Source of the DNA: JBAVVD01 sp049697115
Lineage (GTDB): Bacteria; Acidobacteriota; Aminicenantia; Aminicenantales; UBA4085
Direction: 5' to 3'
NCBI GenBank assembly: GCA_049697115.1
Contig: JBAVVD010000039.1
Span: forward strand, 1 to 28,338
Length of the DNA stretch: 28,338 nucleotides
The first letter of the stretch is position 1. Each line of letters begins with the position of its first letter. Shown piece after piece: positions 15,010-23,043 of this stretch. The notes under the pieces are model-generated. The model did not search any database. It worked only from the letters and a program-made list of their open reading frames with translations, and had not been told where the DNA came from. The position numbers and the translations under genes were made by a program.

Positions 15010-15712
15010 GGAATTCGAACGCTTCGGCCGTATCGGAAATAAAGGTGAAGAGTTGGACATCTTCGGGAGAAATGGTTTTGTACTGAAGAAGTGTGTCAAA
15101 ATGGATGACCTTTCTCCAGTAGTCCTCGCCATAGAGAACAACCGCAATTCCCTCTCTGTCCATTTTGCGGGTCTGGAGGAGTGTGATCGTTTCAAAGAAT
15201 TCATCCAGAGTCCCATAGCCGCCGGGAAAGGCAATCACGGCTTTGGCCTGCGAAATCAGCCAGAATTTTCTCATGAAAAAATAATGAAATATGAAAGAAA
15301 GCTCCGGAGAGATATACGGGTTGGGCTTTTGTTCGAACGGGAGGGAGATATTCATGCCGATGGTCTTTCCTCCGGCCCGGGCGGCGCCGCGGTTGGCCGC
15401 TTCCATGAGGCCTGGACCGGCGCCGGTGCAGATGACAAAACTTTTGCCTTTGGGCTTGAGCTGAATGGCCCATCGGGCCAGCCGGTAAGCCAGCTCCTCG
15501 GCCTCCCAGTAGTATTTATAAAGAGGAGAGCTTTGATCTCTTTCGTCGGCCCGAGCGGATCCCAGAAAGAGCACGGTATTGTTGACTTTCAGCCGGTTCA
15601 GCCTCGCCATGGGCTCCAGGTATTCGCTGAGAATCCGCAGCGTCCGGGCTTCGGCGGAATCAAGAAATTCCAGATTTAAGTACGCTTTCTCAGGAAATTT
15701 GAGTTTTTTCAT
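14981..15712 (-). CDS. LOG-family protein (nucleoside 5'-monophosphate phosphoribohydrolase-like)
   Basis: This is a 243-residue protein. The ATG at 15712 is chosen for its AGGTGG site and for the promoter just upstream; the frame is open 29 codons further. It has a Rossmann-type fold with the family signature PGGYGTLDEFFE (153-164), an upstream FMRK (Arg138) and the phosphate-binding TGAGPGLMEAANRGA. Such proteins, long misnamed lysine decarboxylases, cleave nucleoside monophosphates into free base and ribose 5-phosphate (LOG, PpnN). An ~40-residue N-terminal helical extension is typical of the PpnN-like or TIGR00730 type-2 members. It is divergent from purO-purH with overlapping promoters, so a purine-nucleotide substrate is plausible. 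Confidence 0.85.
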   Translation of the reverse strand: MKKLKFPEKAYLNLEFLDSAEARTLRILSEYLEPMARLNRLKVNNTVLFLGSARADERDQSSPLYKYYWEAEELAYRLARWAIQLKPKGKSFVICTGAGPGLMEAANRGAARAGGKTIGMNISLPFEQKPNPYISPELSFIFHYFFMRKFWLISQAKAVIAFPGGYGTLDEFFETITLLQTRKMDREGIAVVLYGEDYWRKVIHFDTLLQYKTISPEDVQLFTFISDTAEAFEFLKKKLTKFL

Positions 15713-15731
15713 AGCCACCTCTTTTTTCCCC

Positions 15732-15760
15732 ATTCTAATGGAAACTCGTTTTGACTTCAA
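15732..15760 (-). promoter_or_regulatory. Promoter of the LOG gene
   Basis: On the minus strand, TTGAAG (complement of 15755-15760), a 17-nt spacer and TAGAAT (complement of 15732-15737) lie 19 nt before the ATG. The -35 box overlaps that of the divergent purO promoter by 2 bp. Confidence 0.6.
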
Positions 15761-15779
15761 ATCCCCCCTGTGGTATTTA
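15751..15779 (+). promoter_or_regulatory. Promoter of the purO-purH pair
   Basis: TTGACT (15751-15756), a 17-nt spacer and TATTTA (15774-15779), with TGG directly before the -10, give an extended -10. The expected start near 15786 leaves a ~23-nt leader before the ATG at 15809 and argues against the upstream in-frame GTG at 15770. Confidence 0.6.
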
Positions 15780-15808
15780 ATAAAACTGAGTCCGAACACG
15801 GAGTCCGA

Positions 15809-16543
15809 ATGAGCGCACCGCCTTCCAATTTGTCCGGGATGAAATACCCCGGAAGAGTCATCCTCATCGGAAGAGATTTATCGGATGAACACAATATCGT
15901 GGTTTATATCTTGACGGGGAGGTCGGCGTCCAGCCAGGCTCGAAAACTGGAGCCGGAAAAGAATAGGGTCTGGACAAAGCCTACGGACACAGCGGCTCTC
16001 AAGAAGGGAAACGTTGAACTGCTCCTTTATCCAGCCATCGCTGTCTCTTCCCGAATTGCTGTGAGCAACGGCCGTCAGACTCTGGACGTCTTGAATCAAA
16101 CCGGCCGCTGCGCGGTGGAAGTTCTGACGTCAGCCCTGCAGGCGTGGGAGTATGAACCGGACGCCCCTATTTACACGCCGCGGATCAGCGGCTGTCTCAT
16201 TCCTCCGGATGAAGCGGCGCTGCATATCATCCAGAGAGGAGAGGACGGCACTTCGCGGAGATTGTTCCATGCGGTGCCTCTCATTCCAGGCAAAGGCAAA
16301 TTCATTGCCACCTATTCCGGAGAAAACACGGATCCTTTAAAGCCTTTTACCGGAGAGCCTCTTGAGGTTGACCTTCCGGAGACAACGGCCCAGGACACAG
16401 CGGAGGCCGTCTTTGAGGCATTGAAACCGGAACAGGGCCAGGACGATTACCGGGTGGCCGTGGCGTGTCTCTTTGCCCCGAGATCTCGGATGAACGATTA
16501 TCGCGTGGCGATCATCAACCGCCAGGAAAGGAAATATCCATGA
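15809..16543 (+). CDS. purO: IMP cyclohydrolase, archaeal PurO-like
   Basis: This is a 244-residue protein. The ATG at 15809 follows GGAG by 8 nt and lies just after the promoter; an ATG at 15839 beginning MKYPGRVILIG is the alternative. MKYPGRVILIGRD, VYILTGRSASSQAR and the later NDYRVAIINR match the IMP cyclohydrolase family first described as archaeal PurO. These Ntn-fold enzymes close the ring of FAICAR to IMP, the last step of de novo purine synthesis, and are unrelated to the N-terminal domain of bacterial PurH. The stop codon overlaps the next ATG (ATGA at 16540-16543), coupling it to the preceding-step enzyme. The function is well supported by this pairing. Confidence 0.85.
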   Translation: MSAPPSNLSGMKYPGRVILIGRDLSDEHNIVVYILTGRSASSQARKLEPEKNRVWTKPTDTAALKKGNVELLLYPAIAVSSRIAVSNGRQTLDVLNQTGRCAVEVLTSALQAWEYEPDAPIYTPRISGCLIPPDEAALHIIQRGEDGTSRRLFHAVPLIPGKGKFIATYSGENTDPLKPFTGEPLEVDLPETTAQDTAEAVFEALKPEQGQDDYRVAVACLFAPRSRMNDYRVAIINRQERKYP

Positions 16544-17625
16544 ACACGAAGAAAGCGGATAAAACCGCCCGGACTCAATATTTCACCAAAGTCAGAGAAG
16601 ACTTTCCGGAAACTCTGGAGTTCGGCGGCTGGAAGTTTCATAAGAAATTCCCGATGCGATACGGAGAAAATCCCGGCTATCCCGCCGCTTTCTATGCCGA
16701 GGAAGGCGCATCCGGCCCCACGCTCGCAAGCCTCGAAGTCCTTCAGGAGGGAACAAAGGGATTGAGCTATATCAATATGGGGGATATGGACCTAGGCCAA
16801 AGGCTGGTCAAGAAGCTCACCGAAATCTACAGAGATAAACACATCTGTGTCCTTATCAAGCATGAAATGCCGAGCGGCGTCGCCATGGGCCGTACGCCTG
16901 AAGACACATTTGAGAAAGCATGGAAATGCGACCCTCTATCAAATTTCGGCAGTGTGGTTGTCGTGAACTTTCCAGTCAACCACGCGCTCGCCCAACGTCT
17001 CATTGAAATCCCAAGAAATATTGAGGTCATTTATGCCCCTGGATTTGATCCCGGAATTCTGGAGATTCTCGCCTCCCGAAAGCCTCTCCGGGTGGTGAAG
17101 ATGGGCCGTCCATTCACCGAACCCGCCATCGACAGCGGCCTTGAATTCAAAAGAGTCGCCGGAGGACTTTTACTTCAGAAAAGATTCGATTCAAAAATCA
17201 CTTCACCTCAGTCCATGGAAGTGGTTTCAGAAAGAGCGCCAACGCCTGAGGAAATGGAAGCCGCGATATTCAACTGGACCGTGGCCTGCTTTACCCGATC
17301 CAATGCCGTCGTGATCGGGCAGGCGGACAAGGTCCATGGGATCGGTTCAGGACAGCGAAGCCGGATTGATGCCGCGGACAATGCCATCCGCTTCTCCAGA
17401 CGGGGCTATGGGCCTGAAGGTTGTGTGATGGCCTCGGATGCGTTTATGCCGTTCACGGACGTCGTCGAACTGGCCGCGGCAAACGGAATCACCGCCATTA
17501 TTTATCCCTTGGGATCCGTCAAGGATCAGGAGGTTATCCAAAAATCCAACGAATACAAAATCGCCATGATGGTCACCCGAAAGCCAGGGGAAGTCGACTG
17601 TGAACGGTGTTTTCTCCACAGATAG
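16540..17625 (+). CDS. purH: AICAR formyltransferase, stand-alone (PurH C-terminal domain only)
   Basis: This is a 361-residue protein that transfers the formyl group of 10-formyl-THF to AICAR, giving FAICAR. Family landmarks are MRYGENPGYPAAFY, LSYINMGDMD, Lys107-His108 in IKHEMPSGVAMG (catalytic Lys-His pair), RSNAVVIGQ, GIGSGQRSRIDAA and ASDAFMPFTD. The IMP-cyclohydrolase (MGS-fold) N-terminal domain of ordinary PurH is absent, and that activity is supplied by the upstream purO-like gene. The start is the ATG in the ATGA overlap with purO; GGAAAGGAAA lies just upstream. Confidence 0.92.
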   Translation: MNTKKADKTARTQYFTKVREDFPETLEFGGWKFHKKFPMRYGENPGYPAAFYAEEGASGPTLASLEVLQEGTKGLSYINMGDMDLGQRLVKKLTEIYRDKHICVLIKHEMPSGVAMGRTPEDTFEKAWKCDPLSNFGSVVVVNFPVNHALAQRLIEIPRNIEVIYAPGFDPGILEILASRKPLRVVKMGRPFTEPAIDSGLEFKRVAGGLLLQKRFDSKITSPQSMEVVSERAPTPEEMEAAIFNWTVACFTRSNAVVIGQADKVHGIGSGQRSRIDAADNAIRFSRRGYGPEGCVMASDAFMPFTDVVELAAANGITAIIYPLGSVKDQEVIQKSNEYKIAMMVTRKPGEVDCERCFLHR

Positions 17626-17698
17626 AACAGACTGGATCCATACGGCCGAATCCAAATGAGCGGCGGACCGTTTTATTAATGCTCAAGGAAAAAATTTG

Positions 17699-18088
17699 AT
17701 GCATCCTCTTATTTACGTCATCCAGCGCCACCAGGCCTCTCACCTCCATTATGACCTGCGTCTGGAAGAAGGAGGTGTTCTAAAAAGCTGGGCCATTCCT
17801 AAAACGCCGCCCATTTTGGAAGGAGTTAAAAGACTGGCCGTTCAGGTCGAAGACCATCCTCTCGGCTATGAGAACTTTGAGGGAACAATCCCTGAAGGAG
17901 AATACGGCGCCGGGACAGTCGCTATTTGGGACAAAGGAAGTTATACTCCTCTCGAAAAGACTCGCGAGAAAAGAATCATCGAAATTAAAGGTCAAAAATT
18001 GAAAGGATCATATTGTTTGATCCAACTTAAAAATAAAACCGGCCATGGAAAAAACTGGATTTTTTTCAAGGTCAAAGAGAAACGCTGA
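17699..18088 (+). CDS. Stand-alone LigD-type DNA 3'-phosphoesterase
   Basis: This 129-residue protein is a single phosphoesterase (PE) domain as found at the N-terminus of DNA ligase D. It trims 3'-phosphates and terminal ribonucleotides from DNA ends, using Mn. The pattern VIQRHQASHLHYDLRLE gives His11, His17, Asp19 and Arg21; VEDH gives His53. By spacing these match the catalytic His42, His48, Asp50, Arg52 and His84 of Pseudomonas LigD. No ligase or polymerase domain or Ku gene is present in the window. The ATG at 17699 follows AAGGAA; an in-frame TTG precedes it directly. It lies 73 nt after purH and 29 nt before the first GH57 gene. Its role here, beyond end processing, is open. Confidence 0.88.
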   Translation: MHPLIYVIQRHQASHLHYDLRLEEGGVLKSWAIPKTPPILEGVKRLAVQVEDHPLGYENFEGTIPEGEYGAGTVAIWDKGSYTPLEKTREKRIIEIKGQKLKGSYCLIQLKNKTGHGKNWIFFKVKEKR

Positions 18089-18117
18089 GGTCTTTTAAAG
18101 AAAGGTATATAATATAT

Positions 18118-19440
18118 ATGTATGTTTCCATCCTCTGGCATTTTCACCAGCCCATATATAGGAAGCCAGGAACCAAAGAATATCTCCTTCCCTGGGTCAA
18201 CTTCCACTGCCTCAAAAATTATTACCAGATGGCCCGGCTGATTAAAGAAACAGAGTTTCCCTGCACTTTGAATTTTGTCCCCTGTCTTTTGGAGCAGATC
18301 GAAGACTACGCCCAGGAGAAAGCCATCGATCCCTGGCAACACGCATTGGAAAAGAAGCCCGAAGAGTTAACGCCGAGGGATATTGAAATTCTCAGAAAGT
18401 TCGTTCCCGGAATAACAGCCCCCTCACAAATTCAGTTCGGAGCGCTCCGCTCCTGGTTTTCTCCTCTCGTGGATTCGGCACACAATCCGGAGGAACTTCT
18501 CAGCCTTCAAAAAGAAATCCTTAAAAATTTAATATCGGATTACCACAACCTCTGGAGGGAAGGCAAGATAGAGCTCATGACCTCTCCCTATTACCATCCT
18601 CTTCTGCCCCTCCTTTTTGACCTCGCATCTGCCCGGGAGGAAAAGCTGCCTTCTCTTTCCTTCCGCCATCCCGAAGACGGGCGGGAGCAGTTGATCAAAG
18701 GAAGGGAATACTTTAAACAAATTTTCGGGGATGCCCCCTCCGGTCTTTGGCCTCCGGAAGGAGGCCTCAGCCCGGAGGTCGCCCGGGATGTCTTCCAGGC
18801 GGGATTTTCCTTTGCTGTTACGGATGAGAATATTCTGTGGAAGAGCTTGGGAAGAACGGTCCGGCCTGAGGAGCGTTACATTCCCTATAGAAGCGAAAAC
18901 TTGTCTGTCTTTTTTCGCGACAGGGATCTTTCCAATCGGATAAGCTTCGAATACAAGAAATGGGACGAGAAGGAAGCGGTCAATGACTTCTTGAACCAGG
19001 TGGAAGAAAAAAGAAGACTCGGCGGGCCAACCTCCATTCTGGTCATCGCTCTGGATGGGGAAAATCCCTGGGGCCACTACAGAGACAACGGCGTGCCCTT
19101 TCTCAGAGAATTTTTTTCCCGCCTGAAAAAAAAGGGGGACATCCAGCTGACCTTCTTCCAGGACTACCTGGCCCAGCACGAACCGCAAAGAGAGGTCACT
19201 CTGGTCCCGGGAACATGGATGGAAGGTTTTTCCAAATGGATAGGTTCCCCGGCAAAGAACAGAGCCTGGGAAGCTTTGGCCAGGGCCAGAGACCTGTGCG
19301 GCGCCAGAGAAGAAATTTATATCGCCGAGAGCTCGGACTGGTTCTGGTGGTTCGGCGAAGAAAACGCGGAGGAATTCGGCACTCTTTTCGAGAGCTATAT
19401 CCAGGAAGCCTGCCGATCATCAGGAGTTAATTTTTCATGA
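18118..19440 (+). CDS. GH57 family alpha-glucan-active hydrolase/transferase, specificity unknown
   Basis: This is a 440-residue cytoplasmic protein with no signal peptide. It opens with the GH57 motif LWHFHQPIY. Motif 3 is GLWPPEGGLSPEV with nucleophile Glu214. Motif 4 is ALDGENPWGHY with acid/base Asp313. Length and the WPPEGG/LDGENPW motifs are nearest to the amylopullulanase/alpha-amylase part of GH57, but the C-terminal accessory domains of amylopullulanases are absent. It heads a run of three GH57 genes, and its TGA overlaps the next ATG (19437-19440), so an intracellular glycogen or maltodextrin substrate is likely. Debranching is an attractive guess, because no other debranching enzyme is present in the window. 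A purine-rich AAAGG lies 12 nt before the ATG. Confidence 0.85.
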   Translation: MYVSILWHFHQPIYRKPGTKEYLLPWVNFHCLKNYYQMARLIKETEFPCTLNFVPCLLEQIEDYAQEKAIDPWQHALEKKPEELTPRDIEILRKFVPGITAPSQIQFGALRSWFSPLVDSAHNPEELLSLQKEILKNLISDYHNLWREGKIELMTSPYYHPLLPLLFDLASAREEKLPSLSFRHPEDGREQLIKGREYFKQIFGDAPSGLWPPEGGLSPEVARDVFQAGFSFAVTDENILWKSLGRTVRPEERYIPYRSENLSVFFRDRDLSNRISFEYKKWDEKEAVNDFLNQVEEKRRLGGPTSILVIALDGENPWGHYRDNGVPFLREFFSRLKKKGDIQLTFFQDYLAQHEPQREVTLVPGTWMEGFSKWIGSPAKNRAWEALARARDLCGAREEIYIAESSDWFWWFGEENAEEFGTLFESYIQEACRSSGVNFS

Positions 19441-21389
19441 CCGAACGGCTCATATTTCTTCTGGCCATCCATAACCATCAGCCGGTGGGTAATTTTTCTT
19501 CTGTTTTTGAGAAAGCGTTCAAAGAATGCTATCTGCCCTTTCTCAAAAGAGCCAGAACCCACCCGGCGTTGAAGCTGACTCTTCATTTTTCCGGCCCCCT
19601 CTGGGAGTACATGGAAGTAAAGGAAAGGGAGTGCTGGGAAATCGTCCAGGAAATGGCGGGCCGACGGCAGATTGAACTCCTCGGAGGAGGCTTTTATGAG
19701 CCCATTCTTTCCATCATTCCAGAAGAAGACCGAATGGGTCAGCTCGTGATGATGAACGAATTTCTGGAGAAAAACTTCGGCAGTAAACCCCGCGGTATCT
19801 GGTTGACGGAAAGAATCTGGGAACCGGACCTTCCTCAAACGCTGGCCAGAGCTGGGATTGAATACACTCTCCTCGACGAAGAACATTTTCATTATGCGGG
19901 AATCAAAAACATTCATGCGTACTACATCACAGAAGACGCCGGCTTTCCCCTCAATATTTTTCCCATCGACAAGAAGTTGCGGTATCTCATCCCTTTTGAG
20001 CCCATTGAGGAAATTCAGTCCTATCTTGACCAGGTCAGGCAAAGGAAAGGCATGGCGATTCTGGGCGACGATGGGGAAAAATTTGGGCTCTGGCCGGGCA
20101 CACACAAATGGGTTTACGAAGAGATGTGGCTGGAAAAGTTCCTGGCCTTACTGGAAGAGGAAAATATGCAAACCCTGACGTACTCCGAAGCCCTGGATCA
20201 ATTTTTGCCTCAGGGAAGGATCTATCTGCCGCCGGCCTCTTATGAGGAGATGATGGAGTGGGTACTCGAGCCGGAGGACAGCAAAACCTATCAGATGATA
20301 AAAAAACAAATACCGCCTGAGGCCCGAAGGTTCCTCCGGGGAGGTTTCTTCAGGGAATTTTTCCTCAAATACCCCGAAAGCAACCATCTTCATAAACGGA
20401 TGCTCTTTATCTCGCGGAAGGTCAGTCAGAGCCGGGATCCAAACGCCCAAAGAGAACTCTATAAGGGACAGGGCAATGATCCTTACTGGCATGGCATTTT
20501 TGGAGGCCTCTATTTACCTCATCTCCGCGAGGCTGCGTATCTCCACCTTTTGGCAGCGGAGAAGCTCCTCCCGCTCGACCCTGGCTGGCAGGTGTTGGAT
20601 TATGACCTGGACGGAAAAACAGAGGTCTTTTATCAAGGAGAAAAATTTAACCTGATCTTCAAGCCCTCTCTCGGAGGCAGTTTAGTTGAGCTCGACTACC
20701 GGCCGGCCTGCCGGAATCTGTGTGATGTTCTCTCACGCAGAAAAGAGACCTACCATACGAGCCAGGACCAGAACCATAAGAAGGGCGAAGGAAAGAGCAT
20801 CCACGAATTGACCAAGGAGATCCCTTTTCAAGACGGATTCCTGAGTTCCTATGACAGATATCCGCGTTTTTCCCTTTTTGACCATTTTCTTCCTGTCCAA
20901 ACCACGCAAGAAGAGTTTCAGTCCTTGGCTTATGAGGAACAGGGAAATTTTAGCACCGAAGAATACGAGTTTGAGTGTCAGAAAAGCGGGCTCATTCTTT
21001 CCAAAAAAGGGACGGTCCGGTCTTGCGGGGAACCAATTCCCATTTATGTAAAAAAAGAGATTCGGCCTGGCAAGGACTCCATCCGCATCCGTTATTCTCT
21101 TGAAAACTTGTCCCAGGGGGTTATTTCTTTTGTTTTCGGCCTGGAATGGAATTTCTGTCTTTTTCCCGGAGAGATGGAGATCCGTAAGCAAGAAGTCGTT
21201 CTTCTTAAAGGAAGACTGGTTTTCCAAGCGGTTCCATTTGATGGAATATGGCATTTCCCTCTTCAGACCCTCTCCCAATCAGAGAAGGGATATGATATAA
21301 TCCATCAAGGCATATGCCTCATTCCTCATTGGAAAATTTCCCTTTCCGGTCAGGAAAAATTCTCTATGGAAATACGACTGAAAGAATGA
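19437..21389 (+). CDS. GH57 4-alpha-glucanotransferase (amylomaltase-type)
   Basis: This is a 650-residue protein, the size of the Thermococcus litoralis enzyme (about 659). AIHNHQPVGNF is GH57 motif 1 and GGGFYEPILS is motif 2. WLTERIWEP carries nucleophile Glu125 (Glu123 in T. litoralis). GDDGEKFGLWPGT carries the acid/base Asp212 (Asp214 there). The C-terminal ~370 residues form the beta-rich domains (DUF1925/DUF1926-type) of this subfamily. It would transfer maltodextrin chains between glucans, reshaping glycogen-derived oligosaccharides. It overlaps the previous gene by 4 nt and is 1 nt before the next. The alternative, alpha-amylase activity in the same subfamily, cannot be excluded. 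Confidence 0.88.
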   Translation: MTERLIFLLAIHNHQPVGNFSSVFEKAFKECYLPFLKRARTHPALKLTLHFSGPLWEYMEVKERECWEIVQEMAGRRQIELLGGGFYEPILSIIPEEDRMGQLVMMNEFLEKNFGSKPRGIWLTERIWEPDLPQTLARAGIEYTLLDEEHFHYAGIKNIHAYYITEDAGFPLNIFPIDKKLRYLIPFEPIEEIQSYLDQVRQRKGMAILGDDGEKFGLWPGTHKWVYEEMWLEKFLALLEEENMQTLTYSEALDQFLPQGRIYLPPASYEEMMEWVLEPEDSKTYQMIKKQIPPEARRFLRGGFFREFFLKYPESNHLHKRMLFISRKVSQSRDPNAQRELYKGQGNDPYWHGIFGGLYLPHLREAAYLHLLAAEKLLPLDPGWQVLDYDLDGKTEVFYQGEKFNLIFKPSLGGSLVELDYRPACRNLCDVLSRRKETYHTSQDQNHKKGEGKSIHELTKEIPFQDGFLSSYDRYPRFSLFDHFLPVQTTQEEFQSLAYEEQGNFSTEEYEFECQKSGLILSKKGTVRSCGEPIPIYVKKEIRPGKDSIRIRYSLENLSQGVISFVFGLEWNFCLFPGEMEIRKQEVVLLKGRLVFQAVPFDGIWHFPLQTLSQSEKGYDIIHQGICLIPHWKISLSGQEKFSMEIRLKE

Positions 21390-21390
21390 A

Positions 21391-23043
21391 ATGAACCGCC
21401 GGTATTTTTGCCTTGTCCTCCACAGCCATATTCCCTTTGTGCTGGCTCATGGAAGCTGGCCTCATGGAATGGACTGGCTCTATGAGGCCGCGGCAGAGAG
21501 CTATCTTCCCCTCCTGGAAGTTCTATTCCGCCTGGTGGAGGAGGGCGTTTCGCCGCAAATCAACATCAGCTTCACTCCTGTCCTTGCCGACCAATTGAAG
21601 AACAAGAATTTCCAGAAAGGCTTTGACGACTATCTGAGAATGAAAATAACGGCTGCCTGTGAAGACCATAAACATTTCCTGAAAACCGGAAACAAAGAGC
21701 TGTATCGGCTCGCGGTGTTCTGGGAAGATTGGTACAAGAAACGGCTCCGGAATTTTCATGAAAAATTCCACGGGGATATTATCCGCTCCTTTCGGACTCT
21801 TCAGGACGAAGGTCAGATTGAAATTCTGACATCCGCAGCCACCCATGCCTACTTCCCGCTACTCTCGCATGATGAATCCATTCAACATCAAATTCTTCAG
21901 GGCCGACATGTTTACCGCCGTTTTTTTGGACAGGAGGCAAGAGGTTTTTGGCTGCCGGAGTGCGCCTATCGGCCTGGCTATGCGTGGAAGCGTCCGTTTG
22001 GCCCTGGGGGCGCTTATCTCCGCCAGGGAGTGGATGAGGTCCTTAAAAAAGGAAACCTGAAGTATTTCTTTGTCGACAGCCATCTCCTCAAAGGGGGAGA
22101 AGCCCAGGGGGTCTATATGGAAAGGTTTCCTTCTTTGAAACTTCTCTGGGAAAAGTACAGGGAGGAATACAGTCCCCCTCAGGAATCCTTAAAAGACCCC
22201 TATTTTCCTTACGTGGCTCATCCTTCACATATGGCTTTCCTGGTCAGAGACGAAGTTTCCGGAATCCAGGTCTGGAGCAGGAGCACGGGCTACCCAGGAG
22301 ACGAATGGTACCTGGAATTTCACAAAAAACATTTCCCGGGGGGAATGAGATACTGGAGAATTACATCTTCCGGCAGTGACCTGGCCGTTAAAGAACCCTA
22401 CGATCTTCGACAAACCCAGGAAAGGCTGGAAGCGCATTCTTCCCATTTTGTTCATATCCTCCATGAGGCTCTGAAGGCAAAATCCGAAGGAGTGATTGTC
22501 GCTCTCTATGATACAGAGCTTTTTGGGCATTGGTGGTTTGAGGGGCCGGAATGGCTTTACTTGGTTTTAAAGAAACTCAGCCAGAGTGCAGTCCAACCAA
22601 TGGCAGCCAGCCGGTGTCTGGAGCACATTCCTCCCCGGACCATCATCTCCTTGCCTGAAGGATCCTGGGGTAAAGGCGGATTTCACTGGATCTGGCTCAA
22701 TGAGGATACATCTTGGATCTGGGAGAAAATATACCAGATTGAAGAAGACGCCGTGCGACTGAAAAAAAAGGCCGTTCTGCAGAATCAAAGAGTGCTCCGG
22801 CAGTTTTTCCGTGAGAAATTCCTGCTGGAAAGCTCAGATTGGCCGTTTCTTGTTTCCACCTGGTCGGCCAGGGATTATGCCGAGGCCAGAGCAGCGGAAC
22901 ATTTCCAAAGGGCCAGCACTCTCGCCGGATGGCTCTCCCACAGAACCCGGCTCTCTCCAGCGGAAGAAACTCTCTTGAAGGTATGGGAAAAAGAGGATCA
23001 TCTTTTCGAGGAAATCACGGACTCAGATGGTCAACCTATTTGA
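21391..23043 (+). CDS. GH57 1,4-alpha-glucan branching enzyme
   Basis: This is a 550-residue protein. LVLHSHIPFVL is GH57 motif 1 and ATHAYFPLL is motif 2. GFWLPECAYRPG gives nucleophile Glu190, and LYDTELFGHWWFEGP gives acid/base Asp374; both forms are specific to the branching-enzyme subfamily (TK1436, TTHA1902). The C-terminal helical part contains the conserved LPEGSWGKGGFHWIW. It lies between a glucanotransferase and glgC and would introduce alpha-1,6 branches into glycogen made by GlgA; no GH13 GlgB is seen here. An insertion of Gly/Pro-rich sequence follows the nucleophile motif (KRPFGPGGAY). Its 3' end overlaps glgC by 17 nt. Confidence 0.9.
   Translation: MNRRYFCLVLHSHIPFVLAHGSWPHGMDWLYEAAAESYLPLLEVLFRLVEEGVSPQINISFTPVLADQLKNKNFQKGFDDYLRMKITAACEDHKHFLKTGNKELYRLAVFWEDWYKKRLRNFHEKFHGDIIRSFRTLQDEGQIEILTSAATHAYFPLLSHDESIQHQILQGRHVYRRFFGQEARGFWLPECAYRPGYAWKRPFGPGGAYLRQGVDEVLKKGNLKYFFVDSHLLKGGEAQGVYMERFPSLKLLWEKYREEYSPPQESLKDPYFPYVAHPSHMAFLVRDEVSGIQVWSRSTGYPGDEWYLEFHKKHFPGGMRYWRITSSGSDLAVKEPYDLRQTQERLEAHSSHFVHILHEALKAKSEGVIVALYDTELFGHWWFEGPEWLYLVLKKLSQSAVQPMAASRCLEHIPPRTIISLPEGSWGKGGFHWIWLNEDTSWIWEKIYQIEEDAVRLKKKAVLQNQRVLRQFFREKFLLESSDWPFLVSTWSARDYAEARAAEHFQRASTLAGWLSHRTRLSPAEETLLKVWEKEDHLFEEITDSDGQPI

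Noticed and set aside
15053..15679. 208-codon open frame on the + strand
   Set aside because: It is antisense to the LOG gene with intact PGGYGT motif; the translation shows no domain.
18108..18113. Perfect TATAAT 5 nt before the ATG of the first GH57 gene
   Set aside because: There is no -35 box or TG extension, and a start there would give a leaderless mRNA. The local TATATAATATATAT run makes a chance match likely, so it was not called a promoter.
18529..19188. 219-codon open frame on the minus strand
   Set aside because: It is antisense to the first GH57 gene, covering its catalytic motifs; no domain was recognised in the translation.
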